A stretch of 20,076 bases of DNA from Larix sibirica. Taxonomy: Eukaryota > Streptophyta > Pinopsida > Pinales > Pinaceae. Location of the stretch: assembly GCA_004151065.3 (NCBI GenBank), contig NWUY0300003461.1, positions 128,395 to 148,470 of the forward strand, given 5' to 3'. A program made the translations under genes and the position numbers. Numbering within the stretch: the stretch's first letter is position 1; every line of letters begins with the position of its first letter. The notes beneath the pieces are model-generated. The model worked only from the letters and a program-made list of their open reading frames with translations, was not told the origin of the DNA and did no database searches. Positions 1-10,270 of the stretch are shown piece by piece.

Positions 1-245
1 ACAGAAGTTGTATTTTATTCAGATCTGGTCATAATCGACCTTATGCAATTAATCGCATTCAATTTAATTATTGAAGCATTGAAATAAAGATACATTGCTA
101 TATTTATGAGTCAATATATTTCCTAGCTATCATTCTGTATGAAAAGGCAATGCCTATGAAAATAGTATTATAATATGATGTATTAACACCAATGTGAATG
201 TATTGGCTGATGGCCTTATGCGACCCAAACATAAACCAAGTCACC

Positions 246-265
246 ATATCTATGTGTATAGATAT
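246..265. repeat. Short perfect inverted repeat (8-bp arms)
   Basis: ATATCTAT and ATAGATAT are separated by a 4-base GTGT loop. It is the first of three hairpins within 200 bases. AT-rich DNA produces such structures easily, so function is not implied. Confidence 0.5.
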
Positions 266-313
266 CGTGTAATGTGTTTGAAGTGCTGAAAGGATAATTG
301 TGAACGATCCAAG

Positions 314-338
314 AGACTAAGGGTTTGACCCTTAGTCT
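314..338. repeat. Perfect hairpin, 10-bp stem, 5-base loop
   Basis: AGACTAAGGG is followed by the loop TTTGA and then the exact reverse complement CCCTTAGTCT. This is the strongest hairpin I noticed in the left flank. There is no T-run and no adjacent gene. It may be the remnant of a small foldback element, which is a guess. Confidence 0.6.
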
Positions 339-416
339 AGCGTGTGATTCATATTTATCAACATATGATAATATACATTAAGCATTCACTGTCCATTGGT
401 TTATAAACCTGGCATT

Positions 417-437
417 TAAACTATTGCTAATAGTTTA
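417..437. repeat. Hairpin with 9-bp stem
   Basis: TAAACTATT and AATAGTTTA flank a 3-base GCT loop. It lies 80 bases after the stronger hairpin at 314-338. Confidence 0.5.
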
Positions 438-2778
438 GGAAATTAGATTGAAAACGAAACGATGTTGGGCATAGACGATTTCACATTAATAATAATCAAA
501 CAGTGCAGCATTGAAACACAAAGTGTGTTGATACATTGCGGGAACTTGAGACTGCGTTGTGGCGCACGGAATAATAATTTGTGCATACATTGGCCAGGCT
601 AAACGCCTCAACCATAAAAACTGGAAATGCATATATCCAAATCACAGTACAATATACCCTTGCTGAAGTCAAGTGAATCAGGGAAGAATACGAGGTCGAT
701 TCCCTCCTGAGAACAATCAAATAACATTTGCAATTATATTGTTAATATAATAACTTGATATGCATTCATAACATAAAGAATAATTATGCATTGAAACTCT
801 TTTGATATGCACGAGCATGGAGAAGCAAAGACGATTCCATGGTATATTAATTATTAAGTGCCGAGGGAATTGTACAATTTGTATGTAAACCAAAATACAC
901 AGCAAGTGTTTAATCCACAGACCCGATGAGTATCACCGAGGGTCGCAAAGCAAAGCTTGGAATGTTAATGAATTTTACATCACGAGTTCCATAATTTAAA
1001 TTAAATTACAAACGGATTGAAATGGGCCGTGGCTGGGCCACTTCATTAACTGAGAAGTCGTGTACGCATACCCAATGCCTCTGTTAGGGGTATAGCATCG
1101 TGGGTTAGCCTATCACATTACGCAGGACTGTGGAGAAACCTAGAACATATCGTTGAGCATACTTTAAACTTGCAACAACTAAAGAGCAATGGAGAGGTCC
1201 CCAAGATGCTCTCATAGGATGGCTTCACGCCTCAATCCTCTCGTCTAAGAGCCAACTCTTTAAAAGTGCATTAACGAGGACAGGAGTAACCCTAACCAAA
1301 TAACCAAGTGTCTTAGTAACTATGCCCCCACCAATGGGGCTAAGCAACCCAAGGGAGTGGGTTTGGGAGAGTTACCTGTGAAGATAGTGAGGAATCACGA
1401 CCACAGCTTTCACGAGGAAGCTCGTAGGAGTGCTGCACTCCTCCACTCACCGTCATTTTCCCTACGCAGTGAAACATGGCGAAGGTTAAATCGTGACTTT
1501 CACAACTTAACCACTTAACAACTGTTAATACAAGCAACATAAGGAATGACGAGACCGAGGGTATGTATGTGACATTACCTGTAAGTGTAGTGAATTGCAT
1601 CATAGCCCAACACCATCGGCACCTGTCCACACAAAGCAAATGAAAGAGGTTAAAACATAAACCTTGGACAAGTATCAACCTATTGGTATTATGCAATAAG
1701 CAATGACGATTGCAAAACAAAAGAGTGAGGCAATTGTAACACTATCACTTACCTTGTTGTTATTCACGCTTTGAATGGTAGTAGCCGGTGTAGTTTGCGT
1801 CTGGATGGAGAAGCACCATGTTTGGCCGAGGTCTTACACCATACCCTGTGCAGAGCCAAAGCTCGCGTCACAGGCCAAAAACATTGAACCTTTTTCCCAA
1901 GTGATAGTCTTTCAATGAGTGAAACCGGAGTAGGAGGTGGATACCATTGCTACCGGTAGAAGGTAGAGTTAATGCAACAGTGGAGACACCTAGGAGCGAA
2001 AACCCAACGCCCGGATCGATGATGTAGAGTGCATCTTAAACCCCCATGCAGAGTCTCGGATCATGATCGAGGATGTAGAGCAAGGGAGTGGTAATTGCTG
2101 TACCAAGTTGGATATGTTGTACACCCTAGGCATAACTCCTATTGACAGAGCTCATTAAATTGGGATGAGATGCTACATCCACCACGTCGACTAGACCTTC
2201 TACGCAGCATGTGCACAACCGCTATCCACATGCATGCCATCACCTGCCAACAGGGCAGACAGGAGAGGTGTTAAAACATTGAAGTGGTTTGGAAATCCTT
2301 AGTAGCGTAAGCCATGAACCAATTCGGCCATCCATTGGAATGAGCCATTTCACCTTTAGCCAAGTCATGCAATCATGTCCACATTAACGTTTGAGCCAAG
2401 CTAAGTGTAGTCGTGGGCCTTGGGACCTTTGCCATCATGGTAATAGGTTAAACCTCACATGGGTATGGTTGGTCCCGTCACCAGTTAAATGTTAAGCGTT
2501 GACGTAGGGTGAGATCCACGTCGAGGGCCACGTCGAGGTGGTAGGGTCGGCTCCCATCAGCGACCATGTATTATTTCATTACCAAAGTTTATTTTCATGC
2601 TAAGTATAAGCATTATGGCCGAATGCTAATGTTCTTGGTGATATTATATCACTTACATTGTTATGTTATGGGTGCGCATTTAGCCGTAAGGATAATGCGT
2701 TTAATTTGTTTCAATATGTTATATTCCCATACAATATGTGCTTGTGAGTGGCGCATTAAGTTTTAAAGAGGCACCTTA

Positions 2779-2800
2779 ATATATATAAACCCTATAATTT
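2779..2800 (+). promoter_or_regulatory. Possible TATA element
   Basis: TATATATAAACC lies in otherwise mixed sequence, a good match to a plant TATA box on the plus strand. No transcribed gene follows before the LINE insertion point, so it could be a fossil LTR promoter of the interrupted repeat or simply AT-rich sequence. Confidence 0.2.
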
Positions 2801-2884
2801 GCCAACCCTTGTGTGCAAGTTAAAGTTATGACCCCGATGGTAATAGGGGTAGTAGGATGTGTTTAATTCGATTTGCATGATAAT

Positions 2885-2969
2885 ACTTTGGCTAATAATA
2901 ATATGTTATATTATCATGTATGCTTTGGTTAATAATAATAAAGTGTTGCATTATTAGGTATGCCTTGGC
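2885..2969 (+). repeat. Diverged tandem repeat, 37-40 bp unit
   Basis: The core CTTTGG followed by (C/T)TAATAATAATA starts at 2886 and 2923, and a partial third core, CCTTGGCCA, starts at 2963. The spacing is 37 and 40 bases. The copies differ by substitutions and small indels, so the array is old. Confidence 0.5.
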
Positions 2970-3036
2970 CAAAGGTTATGCCAAACATTAATATTAGCAT
3001 TAATATATATATAGGTGTTTATATATATATGTTAAT

Positions 3037-3049
3037 AGCTAGGACCCTT
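3037..3049 (+). repeat. 5' target-site duplication of the LINE
   Basis: AGCTAGGACCCTT is identical to 10272-10284. The two copies lie immediately outside the element, the right one after the A-tail. A 13-bp perfect duplication is in the usual range for target-primed reverse transcription. If one T/C difference is allowed at its left end, it is 14 bp. Confidence 0.95.
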
Positions 3050-3181
3050 GATCTTATTTGGTACTACACGGAATCCACCATTGGTTAGCTAGGGTTTCTA
3101 TGCAGATCTTGGACTTGCAGTTGTCAGAGCTGCTGCCATCAGGGCCACATCCTCTGTGGAAGCCTTGATCAGGACCCTATA

Positions 3182-4545
3182 ATGACATCTGCAGGTGTGA
3201 CGTCAAATGCTACGGAAGGTGACGCTAAGACTGGGGAAGCGGAAGCCCCGAAAAGAATTTCCACACGCCGCTTGGGGTCAGGAGGTTGCCTCCTGAAAAC
3301 CACCTCTATTCTGGCCATCCAGATCAGGGTAGAAAAAGTCCATGAGAAAACTGAACTGTGGAAGGAGAAGGCTCTAATGGGTAAATTCATTGGAATATGG
3401 CCTAGGGAAAAGGATTTGGTCAGGTGGATCAAAAGCACTTGGAATCTGAAAGGGCATTATGACCTGCATCTAGGAGCTAAGGGCTTTTTCACGATAATCT
3501 TTTTCAATGTGGAAGATAGAGACCGAGTTCTGGAAGGAGGCCCCTACTTATTTCTTGTTGCAGGGATCCATCTTCTACCTTGGAAAGAACGTTTTAATCC
3601 GGAAACAAAAGACCTGAAAGTAGCCCTAGTCTGGATCAGACTCTTTTCTCTCCCTTGTGAATTTTGGGACCTGGAAATCCTACAAGACATTGGAAATAGA
3701 CTTGGGGAATTTGTAAAAGTTGCAGAGCAGACAAAACAACAACATTATACTACTTATGCCCGGATCTGCATCTACATGGATCTCTCCAAAGATCTCCTCG
3801 AAGCTATTAGTCTAAACAAGGAAGATGAAGAGTGGATCCAACCTCTTGATTATGAGCAGCTCCCCTTCATATGTAGAATCTGTCATGAATATGGCCATTT
3901 CGGCAGGAATTGTCCTCAATACAAAAGGAATGACCCGGCTATGAACTCTGCTACTGATGGTAAGAAGGAAAAAAGCTCAGATCCATAATCGGCAAAGGAT
4001 CAAACCAGGTGATCAAAATCGGAAAGGAAAGGAGAAGGTCGACACGGGGTCAACAAGTAAAAACCAGTTTCAGATCTTGGAAAACATTGCTGAAGAGGTT
4101 CCCGAAGAGGAACTGGTATCGAAGGAGGATAAAGATACTGTGATGATGATTGAGACTGAAAAATAACAACACTATTATCCAGGAGCAGAACCTCGCAGAG
4201 ATCCCGGCTGACATGGAGGAGGATGTTGAGGAAGAAGTTGATCTAGAAGATCTAGATCTGGATGCCATCGAGAAAGAATGTGAAAAATGAGGGAAAGGTT
4301 ATGTAACCAAGAATGAGCTTGACCTCCTCACGAATGCTATAATCAAATATAAAGCTCACAAGGACTTGGGAATTTAAGCAGATCCCTCCTCGGGGGTTAA
4401 ATGAAAATCACAGGCAGAGGATATGAAATGGGGAAGGAAATCTAACAAACAACAAATCACTAAAATAGGAGTTAAAATAATTGAATCCGGACAGTACCCC
4501 ACCATCCGGGAAGCTTTCTCTGAAGTAAATAAAGTTACTCAATGA
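3182..4545 (+). pseudogene. LINE ORF1, RNA-binding protein (DUF4283 + CCHC)
   Basis: ORF1 proteins of plant L1 elements bind the element RNA as a nucleoprotein particle. From the ATG at 3182, the first frame is open for 268 codons. Residues about 55-190 form a DUF4283-like domain, including GKFIGIWP, KGFFTIIFF and VWIRLFSLP. A CCHC knuckle follows: C231, C234, H239 and C244 in CRICHEYGHFGRNC. Near 3965-3985, an A-rich stretch, the frame shifts by one, and the acidic and lysine-rich tail continues to 4166, including KNQFQILE. A second shift near 4160 leads to the third frame, with an acidic run (MEEDVEEEVDLEDLDLD) and three stops (TGA 4288, a TAA near 4376, a TGA near 4401), ending at TGA 4543-4545. 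The reconstructed length is about 450 codons, normal for this family. The end overlaps the ORF2 start as ATGA. Confidence 0.85.
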
Positions 4546-5240
4546 GGATCACAACCTAGAATATCAAGGGTTGCAATCACCCCCGTAAGGTAAAATCCCT
4601 GGCTCGTCGAATCAAACAGGATAAACCTGATGTTCTTTTTCTACAGGATACTAAGTGTTCATCATTGACTCTGGAAAAAGTGGTAAAAAAAATATGGAAG
4701 GGATCGGAGGTCATGGCCCTTGATTCCATGGGGATGTCTGGTGGCTTGGCAGTTTTCTGGTGACCGAACCAGATCACTCTTTCCAATTGGAGAGCCACCC
4801 GTTTCTCTCTAACGGCTGACTTTGACGTGCATGTTGCCGGGATCTCTGGATCTTTGGTGAATGTATATGGACCGAGTGTGGCCCCCCACAAGGATGCTTT
4901 CATTCTATTTTTGTCTATACTTTCCACACAGGCGGAGGAAGGGACATGGATTGTTGGTGGGGATTTTAACCATATTTCTTCCCTCAATGAGAAAAAGGGA
5001 GGTCGCAGGATTCTGGATAGATTCCAAGAAAATTTCAGGGACTTTCTTGGTCTTAGTCCTTTTGTTGATATGGAAACTGGTAATGGTTGGTTCACGTGGA
5101 ACAATAAACGTGGTGGAGAACACTTGGTTGCTTCCAGATTGGCTAGATTTATGATCACTGAGAATATTGCACGAGGAATGGGTGAAGTTCATGCCAGTGT
5201 CCTTCCTTCTGCGAGCTCTCACCATTAGCCAGTAGGTCTT
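4542..5240 (+). other. APE-type endonuclease domain of ORF2, mutated
   Basis: This domain nicks target DNA to prime reverse transcription. Motifs appear in the family order: T-stop-NIKG (the usual TWN, with TGG now TAG at 4557), QDTK at 4644 where the family has QETK, VYGP near 4862, GGDFN at 4956-4970, FTWNN near 5092, SRLARF where SRLDRF is usual, and SHH-stop-P near 5217 where SDHxP is usual. The DNA-contact and catalytic positions of at least three motifs are altered, while GGDFN is intact. Confidence 0.85.
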
Positions 5241-6039
5241 AATTGGGATTTCACTAACTCCTTTCTTTTCAAACCCTTTCGTTTTGAGAATTTCTAGTTG
5301 GACCACAAATACTTCAAGTATTTGGAGGGCCAATGGTGGCAGGAGCTGGTTCCCCCGGAGGGGTCCGGCATGTACCAATTTTAGCAAAAATTAAAGGCCC
5401 TAAAATCCAACATTCACACTTGGAACAAGGAGCATTTTGGCAACATCTTTCAGGACAAAAAGAAGTTGAATGAGGATCTTGATCTCATTTATAGGTAGGA
5501 TATGGACTCAGGTTGGAATGACCATCTCTGTGGACAGGAACATTGCCTTCTGGAGCGGCTTGAGGCACGGGAGAGGCAGGAAGAGATATATTGGAAACAA
5601 AAGTCACGGAACCAGTGGCTTCAAGAAGGGGAAAGGAACACTAAGTTTTTTCATAATTATTTCATTCAAAATCACCACAGATCTAAAATCCTCAAGATTC
5701 AGAAAAGTGATGGAGCTCAGGCGCATACCAGAGGTGACATTGAAGAAGATCTGGTCAACCACTTTGAAACAGTTCTCAAAGTGGATTAGAATGATCACAG
5801 CCATGATATCACCAAAATTACCAGACTCATTCCCAGTCTAGTGACTAGAGACCACAATGAGCAGTTATGCAAACCTGTCTCTATGCTTGAGGTCGAGGAG
5901 GATATGAACCAGATGGATTTGGGAAAATCCCCTCGACCGGATGGTTTCACCACTGATTTTTTTCATCACTTTTCGGATCTTATTAAAAGTGAGGTTCACT
6001 AGATTGTTGAAGAATCTCGCAGTAGTGGGGGTGTCCTAA

Positions 6040-6860
6040 ACGCTTTCAACGCCACATTCTTATCTCTCATCCCAAAAGAGGAAGGTGTTGACACCCCGGG
6101 TAAGTTCAGACCAATAGCTCTGTGCAACGTGATATATAAAATTATCTCCAAAGTCATTTCCAACAGGCTGAAACCCCTCCTTCCTATACTTATCAGTCCT
6201 GAACAATCTGGTTTTGTGTAAGGTCGACAGATTGTTGATGGCATTATCTTGGTTCATGAAACCATGCATTCCCTCAAGATCACTAAAAAATCTGGTATGC
6301 TTGTTAAATTAGATATTGCTAAGGCCTATGATAAACTGAGTTGGCAATACATAAGAAACATGTTGAAGGCTTTTTGGGTTCTACAGGGAATGGATTGGTT
6401 GGATCATGAATCTGGTATCATCCCCCTTCTATTCCATTCTGCTGAATGGCTCACCCACCAAGCCTTTGCAAGCCTCTTGGGGTATTCACCAAGGAGATCC
6501 CATTTCCCCCTTCTTGCTCATCCTTATGGCGGAGGGACTTGGTCGACTGCTACAGTCCAATGCAGTTTCGGGAGAGATCAGAGGGCTTAGACTCCCTGAA
6601 GGTATGGAGAAACAGACGCACTAGCAATTCGTGGATGATACCATGCTTATGGGACACCCTTCAGTCCAAGAGGCCCGTATCTTTAGAAAGACTCTTGATT
6701 AGTTTGTGAAAGCTTCAGGGATGGAAGTCAATCCGGGAAAATCATAGGTTTTTTTCTTTAACACTCCTAGCATAACCTAGCGTAATATTATCAGAATCCT
6801 CGATTTTTCCAGAGAGTTACTTCCTTCCAAGTATTTGGGTGCTCCATTGGTGGAGGGCAT
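6040..6860 (+). other. Reverse transcriptase domain of ORF2
   Basis: This copies LINE RNA at the nicked target. RT blocks in order: FLSLIPKEEG, KFRPIALCN, SPEQSGFV followed by a stop where a charged residue is usual, then GRQIVDGI, LVKLDIAKAYDKLSW (first metal-binding Asp at 6312), NLVSSPFYSILLNGSP, GIHQGDPISPFL, FVDD at 6628-6639 (metal-binding pair), then SKYLGAPL. All three catalytic aspartates are encoded, but a one-base insertion in the T-run at 6371-6375 and stops at 6219, 6622, 6700, 6745 and 6778 break the frame. Confidence 0.9.
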
Positions 6861-7848
6861 GATTCGAAGGATCTCCTAACAAGACTTACTGGACATGATG
6901 AGATGTAAATTGGCTAGCTGGAATCTTCGTCCCCTAAACCTCCCTAGCATATTGGTGTTAGTCAAAACGGTGCTCCAGGCAATGCTTATCTACCTCTTTT
7001 CCCTGCTCTCCGCACTGAAATCCATTCTCAGAGAGATTCATGGCATTCAACGCAACTTCCTTTGGGAAGGTAGAGAAGCTAAGGCTAAGTTTGCTCTGGT
7101 TGGGTCAGATTACTTATGCAAACCCAAGACACATGGGGGCTTGGGGGTGAGAGATCTTGAGACCCTAAGTGAAGTTTTTGGTTCTAAAATCTGGTGGAGA
7201 TGGTGCAATCACAAATGTGAACCCTGGGCTCGCTTATGGCAGATTAAATATGCTAGGGGCAGAACACAAGGGAGCCTGATCAATTTTAATGAGGAAAAGA
7301 TCGGTTCCAACATCTGGGCCAAGGCCTTCTCAGGGCGCAAACTTGTTCAAAACTACTTCGTTTGGGAAATCCACGATGGGAAACTGGCCAACTTTGGGGA
7401 TGATGCTTGGAACCAATTCCCTAAATTTAGTGATGATCCCAGATGGAAATCCATCAGGGATGTTGGTGTGGCTGAGAGCAAAACAAAAGTCCATCACTAC
7501 TGGGAGCATCCTGGCCAGGATGGCACTAGACAGTATTTCACGGACTGGGGTGAGGATATCCTGACTGAGACCCATCTATATTTCTCTTCTACCCTCAAGG
7601 AAAGGTTCATTAGGCTCATTATGGTCCCTGACAAACTACGGTGGGGCTTCTCTTAGCAAGGCATCTTCAATATTAAGGAAGCTTATGCTCTGCGTACTTG
7701 GTCAGAGGAAGAAGCAGACAGTGCATGGGGTAAAATCTGGAGAATGAACAAATGGCCCAAAATAGCCATCTTCTGTTGGTTCATTGCTTGGCATAGAATT
7801 ATCACTAGTGAGAACTTGAGAAAGCATGGTATTTTGGGATCTTCCCGG

Positions 7849-7902
7849 TGTACCCTCTGTCTCAATGCGGAAGAATCCAGTGACCACCTTCTGGATTCAT
7901 GC
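7849..7902 (+). other. zf-RVT zinc-binding motif of ORF2
   Basis: CTLC at 7849-7860 is followed by HLLDSC, ending at 7902. This C-x2-C ... H-x4-C arrangement, preceded by KIWRMNKWPKIAIFCW, is the zf-RVT region found downstream of RT in plant LINEs. The ligands are intact, and the stop at 7654 lies just upstream of the domain. Confidence 0.8.
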
Positions 7903-8328
7903 CCCTTCACCTCTACTCTATGGAACAATGGGGCCTTAATCTTCAGGCGCAGTAATAGGATCAGAGGACAGCATGCCCAAACCCTAAATAATTGGGACAC
8001 CAAAGCTTTCCAGAACCCGATCATCAGTTCTCTCTGGTCCATGTTTCCAGGTATGGTGATTTGGTCTGTTTGGAAGGAAAGGAATGGTCGCATTTTCTAG
8101 AACACATATAAAAGAGAACACACTGTGTGGGGGAACCTAGTCATGAACATGAAGGATACCATCCGGAGTCAACAGTGGGCGGATAAGGATAAGGTTCTTT
8201 CTGAGGGCGAACTTCAGATCGCGGCTGGGTGGGGTTTAACCCGATCCGATCTGAATGGGCTATGAAGAAAAGATAAAATTTGTTGTCCCATTAGCTCGAA
8301 CTACTGGTCATGCCCCCATCCCCCCGGT

Positions 8329-8760
8329 TTTAAAATAAATTTTGATGGGGCATCGAGAGGCAATCCAGGACCGGCAGGTTTTGCAGGGGTTTGTAGAAAT
8401 TCCGTCGGGATAGTTCTGATGGCGTTCTTTGGCTCTATTGGAGTTGACACGAACAATGCTGTTGAGCTGGAAGGACTCATTCGGGGAGTCGAGTTGGCGC
8501 ACATAAATGATTGGTCCCCGGTCACTTTGGTAGGAGACTCCCAAATAATCATCCACATGGAAAGGAGAATGCTCAGTGGTCAATCTACGGAGAAAGTTTT
8601 GTCTAGTTAGCGCCTACTGTCTAGACTGGAGCACCTAGGGACGCTCATAGCCACTCAACAGGTCATCTCCTTCAGCCACGTCAAATGCGAGGCCAACAAA
8701 GTGGCTGACCTGGTTGCAAACATTGGGCTTGAGGATGGTAGGACCATGTTTAGTGGCACG
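8329..8760 (+). other. C-terminal RNase H domain of ORF2 (archaea-like/RVT_3 type)
   Basis: RNase H removes RNA from the RNA-DNA hybrid. Visible motifs: FDGASRGNPGPAG with the first catalytic Asp at GAT 8344; NNAVELEGLIRGVELA, giving the Glu; VTLVGDSQIII, giving the second Asp; and HVKCEANKVADLVAN with the last Asp. All four acidic positions are present. The FDGASRGNPG opening is characteristic of the RVT_3 family, and plant L1 elements are known to have acquired an archaea-like RNase H; this copy belongs to that group. One TAG at 8608 interrupts the domain. About 35 further residues follow it before TAA 8851. Confidence 0.88.
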
Positions 8761-8928
8761 CTAGCATATTTTAGCCACGACCCCTGGGTCACTAATTGTA
8801 TTCACCTGGCGGAGGGTGATGTGGCGAGGAATAGACAGATGGCGCAGAGGTAAACCACTATCCATAATGAGGACAACTATCATACGGGGGAAGTACTGAG
8901 GATGCATCATGCCTAATGCATGTGAATC

Positions 8929-9966
8929 ATGAAATTTAAACCCTCTATCCTCTCGAAATCTGGAGAGATCCTGCACAAATACAAAATCCAGAGCCGAAAT
9001 TCTGCAGACCAGTACCAGCCCTGGGTATGGTACATTACCACTATCTTTTTTGACATTTCTCAGCGTGGGAAGCTTAAGCTCCTGATTAATGAGATGTCAT
9101 GTATGGCAGGAGCTCATAACTGCGACATCACCCTCATCATGAAGCTGGGTGACTTATACCCGGATGGTAAACCCATTTTTTATTCCACCTTTGCTTACTG
9201 TTTCGGTGTCTGTAATCTGAAGAAGCTATACCGTGGTATTTGGGAGTGTGATTACAGGTGGTCTTCTCTGCATCACCCTCCTGAGCAGCTTCTTTTTTTG
9301 ACCATGGCAGCGAAACAAAATTTTAGCTCTGTAAGAAACATGAGTGATAAGGGCGAGTTTTAGAATGTGGGGGATACCTGTGCGGAACCATCCAATGTCT
9401 GTGGTGGGTGGGTTACCCATTCTTCCACCAAATCTAGAACCCAGGAAGCAGCGGCATTTTTTCAGGGTTGCATACCTCCGTTAATCAAGGATGAGCTTGA
9501 GTCGGTTGAGAAGGGTCTTTGGGAGACAGGGCAGGCCCTGCCTATTGAGGATGTTAGAAGGGAGGTGGAAGACTGGATCACAGATCCCGGAACCACGTCT
9601 GGTCGTGTTTCTGCTTATGACAGAATTGTGATGACCTATTGGGTGAACAAAAATTTGATGGCCAATAAGTTAATGGATTTCCACAACAAAAGTAAAGGGG
9701 ACGAGGAGCCGATTCGGTCTTGGAAGGCTCACAATACCGATAACAGGGTGATGCACATGAAAATTGACTCCATTGCCAAGCAATTGGGTATCTCTTTCGT
9801 CTTTAAAGGGATGAGCGATTGGGGTTCGCTGGGAAGTGGAAGCAGGGTTATCAGAATCTCAGCTGCAAATAATGCTAAGGCTGTCAACCTGAAGACCCAG
9901 TCCTCTGAATTGAAGACGAACCAAGACGAAGCTGGTAGGGGAAACCCACCTGTTATTGATGTTTAA
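8929..9966 (+). pseudogene. LINE ORF3, unknown protein of about 345 residues
   Basis: I do not recognise this protein. Starting at the ATG at 8929, 75 nt after the ORF2 stop, the same frame is open to TAA 9964-9966 except for one TAG at 9361. That makes 345 codons, far longer than chance frames in this window. The product looks soluble, with no clear signal or membrane segment. The first third is aromatic- and cysteine-rich (YQPWVWYITTIFFD; CMAGAHNC; FAYCFGVCNL; ECDYRW). After the stop come a charged, likely helical stretch (IKDELESVEKGLW; IEDVRREVEDWI) and a polar tail (GRGNPPVIDV). The cysteines do not form a familiar knuckle. It lies inside the element, before the 3' UTR and A-tail. It could be a LINE accessory protein, a captured host exon set, or a tail domain formerly joined to ORF2. 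Two stops (8914, 8923) separate it from ORF2 in frame, which favours a separate ORF. Confidence 0.65.
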
Positions 9967-10260
9967 ACTGTCATTTCTTATGATTTTTTTCATCTCTGTA
10001 GGTGTCCTCGGCTTAGGTTTATGCGGGAAACTATGCCAAATAATGATGTCTAGCTGTCTTAAAACTGTTACTCTTATACTGCATATTTGTTTGTCAAGTC
10101 TTGTTTGGCTGACTATAGTCGGGACGGTTGTTGGTTGATATTTTAGCTATTATGTCCATGATCGGGTTCCTGTTTGGCCTTTTTTGAGCCAAGAATGCTT
10201 GTTTTAAAGACTATGCTGGAAACTCTGTAACTTATTTTCTGTAATATACTATTTATTTAC
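9967..10260 (+). other. LINE 3' UTR
   Basis: About 290 bases lie between the ORF3 stop and the A-tail, T-rich and without a usable frame (the longest is a 60-codon shadow). A small stem, TTGGC/GCCAA around a T-rich loop, lies near 10175-10195. Whether it acts as the RT recognition structure is unknown. Confidence 0.6.
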
Positions 10261-10270
10261 AAAAAAAAAA
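10261..10270 (+). other. LINE 3' A-tail
   Basis: Ten A residues are followed by one C and then the right copy of the target-site duplication. This is the terminal signature of retrotransposition from a polyadenylated RNA. Confidence 0.9.

Larger units (their letters stand above)
1..3036. other. Unassigned left flank, likely old repeat DNA
   Basis: No coding region is supported here. The longest open frame, 126 codons on the minus strand at 1340-1720, has no recognisable domain and an unnatural composition. Base composition changes along the stretch: about 1-900 is AT-rich with three short perfect hairpins, about 900-2560 is closer to balanced, and 2560-3036 is AT-rich again. The LINE interrupted whatever this was, so the sequence resumes at 10285. 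It may be part of an older mobile element, but no terminal repeat or domain shows that. Confidence 0.4.
4542..8853 (+). pseudogene. LINE ORF2 polyprotein (APE-EN, RT, zf-RVT, RNase H)
   Basis: ORF2 supplies target nicking and reverse transcription. The start ATG at 4542 overlaps the ORF1 stop. One frame runs from 4542 to about 6371, a single extra T in the run at 6371-6375 shifts it, and the second frame runs to TAA 8851, about 1437 codons in all. Endonuclease at 4542-5240: NIKG, LQDTK, VYGP, GGDFN, FTWNN. Linker: YWKQKSRNQWLQEGERNTKF. RT at about 6040-6860: PGKFRPIALCNVIYK, LDIAKAYD (GAT 6312), GIHQGDPISP and FVDD at 6628-6639. Cys/His zf-RVT at 7849-7902, then RNase H. Premature stops: TAG at 4557, 5226, 5295, 5382, 5496, 5787, 6000, 6622, 6700, 6745, 6778, 7654, 8098 and 8608; TGA at 4761 and 8263; TAA at 6219 and 6877. 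Catalytic positions of the endonuclease are also changed (D for the usual E in QETK; SHH for SDH), so the copy is inactive. Confidence 0.92.

Noticed and set aside
1340-1720. 126-codon minus-strand open frame with good splice-donor-like sites (near 1370, 1577 and 1750)
   Set aside because: The product has no domain and an odd composition. The donor-like sites do not combine into a consistent exon series. It is more likely repeat DNA.
4577-5387. Long minus-strand open frames across the endonuclease region (193 and 160 codons)
   Set aside because: They are antisense shadows of ORF2 without domains of their own.
4557-9363. The TAG excess as evidence for a reassigned TAG codon or stop readthrough
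   Set aside because: Other decay is present (frame shifts, changed catalytic residues, TGA and TAA stops), and cytosine deamination explains TAG without recoding.
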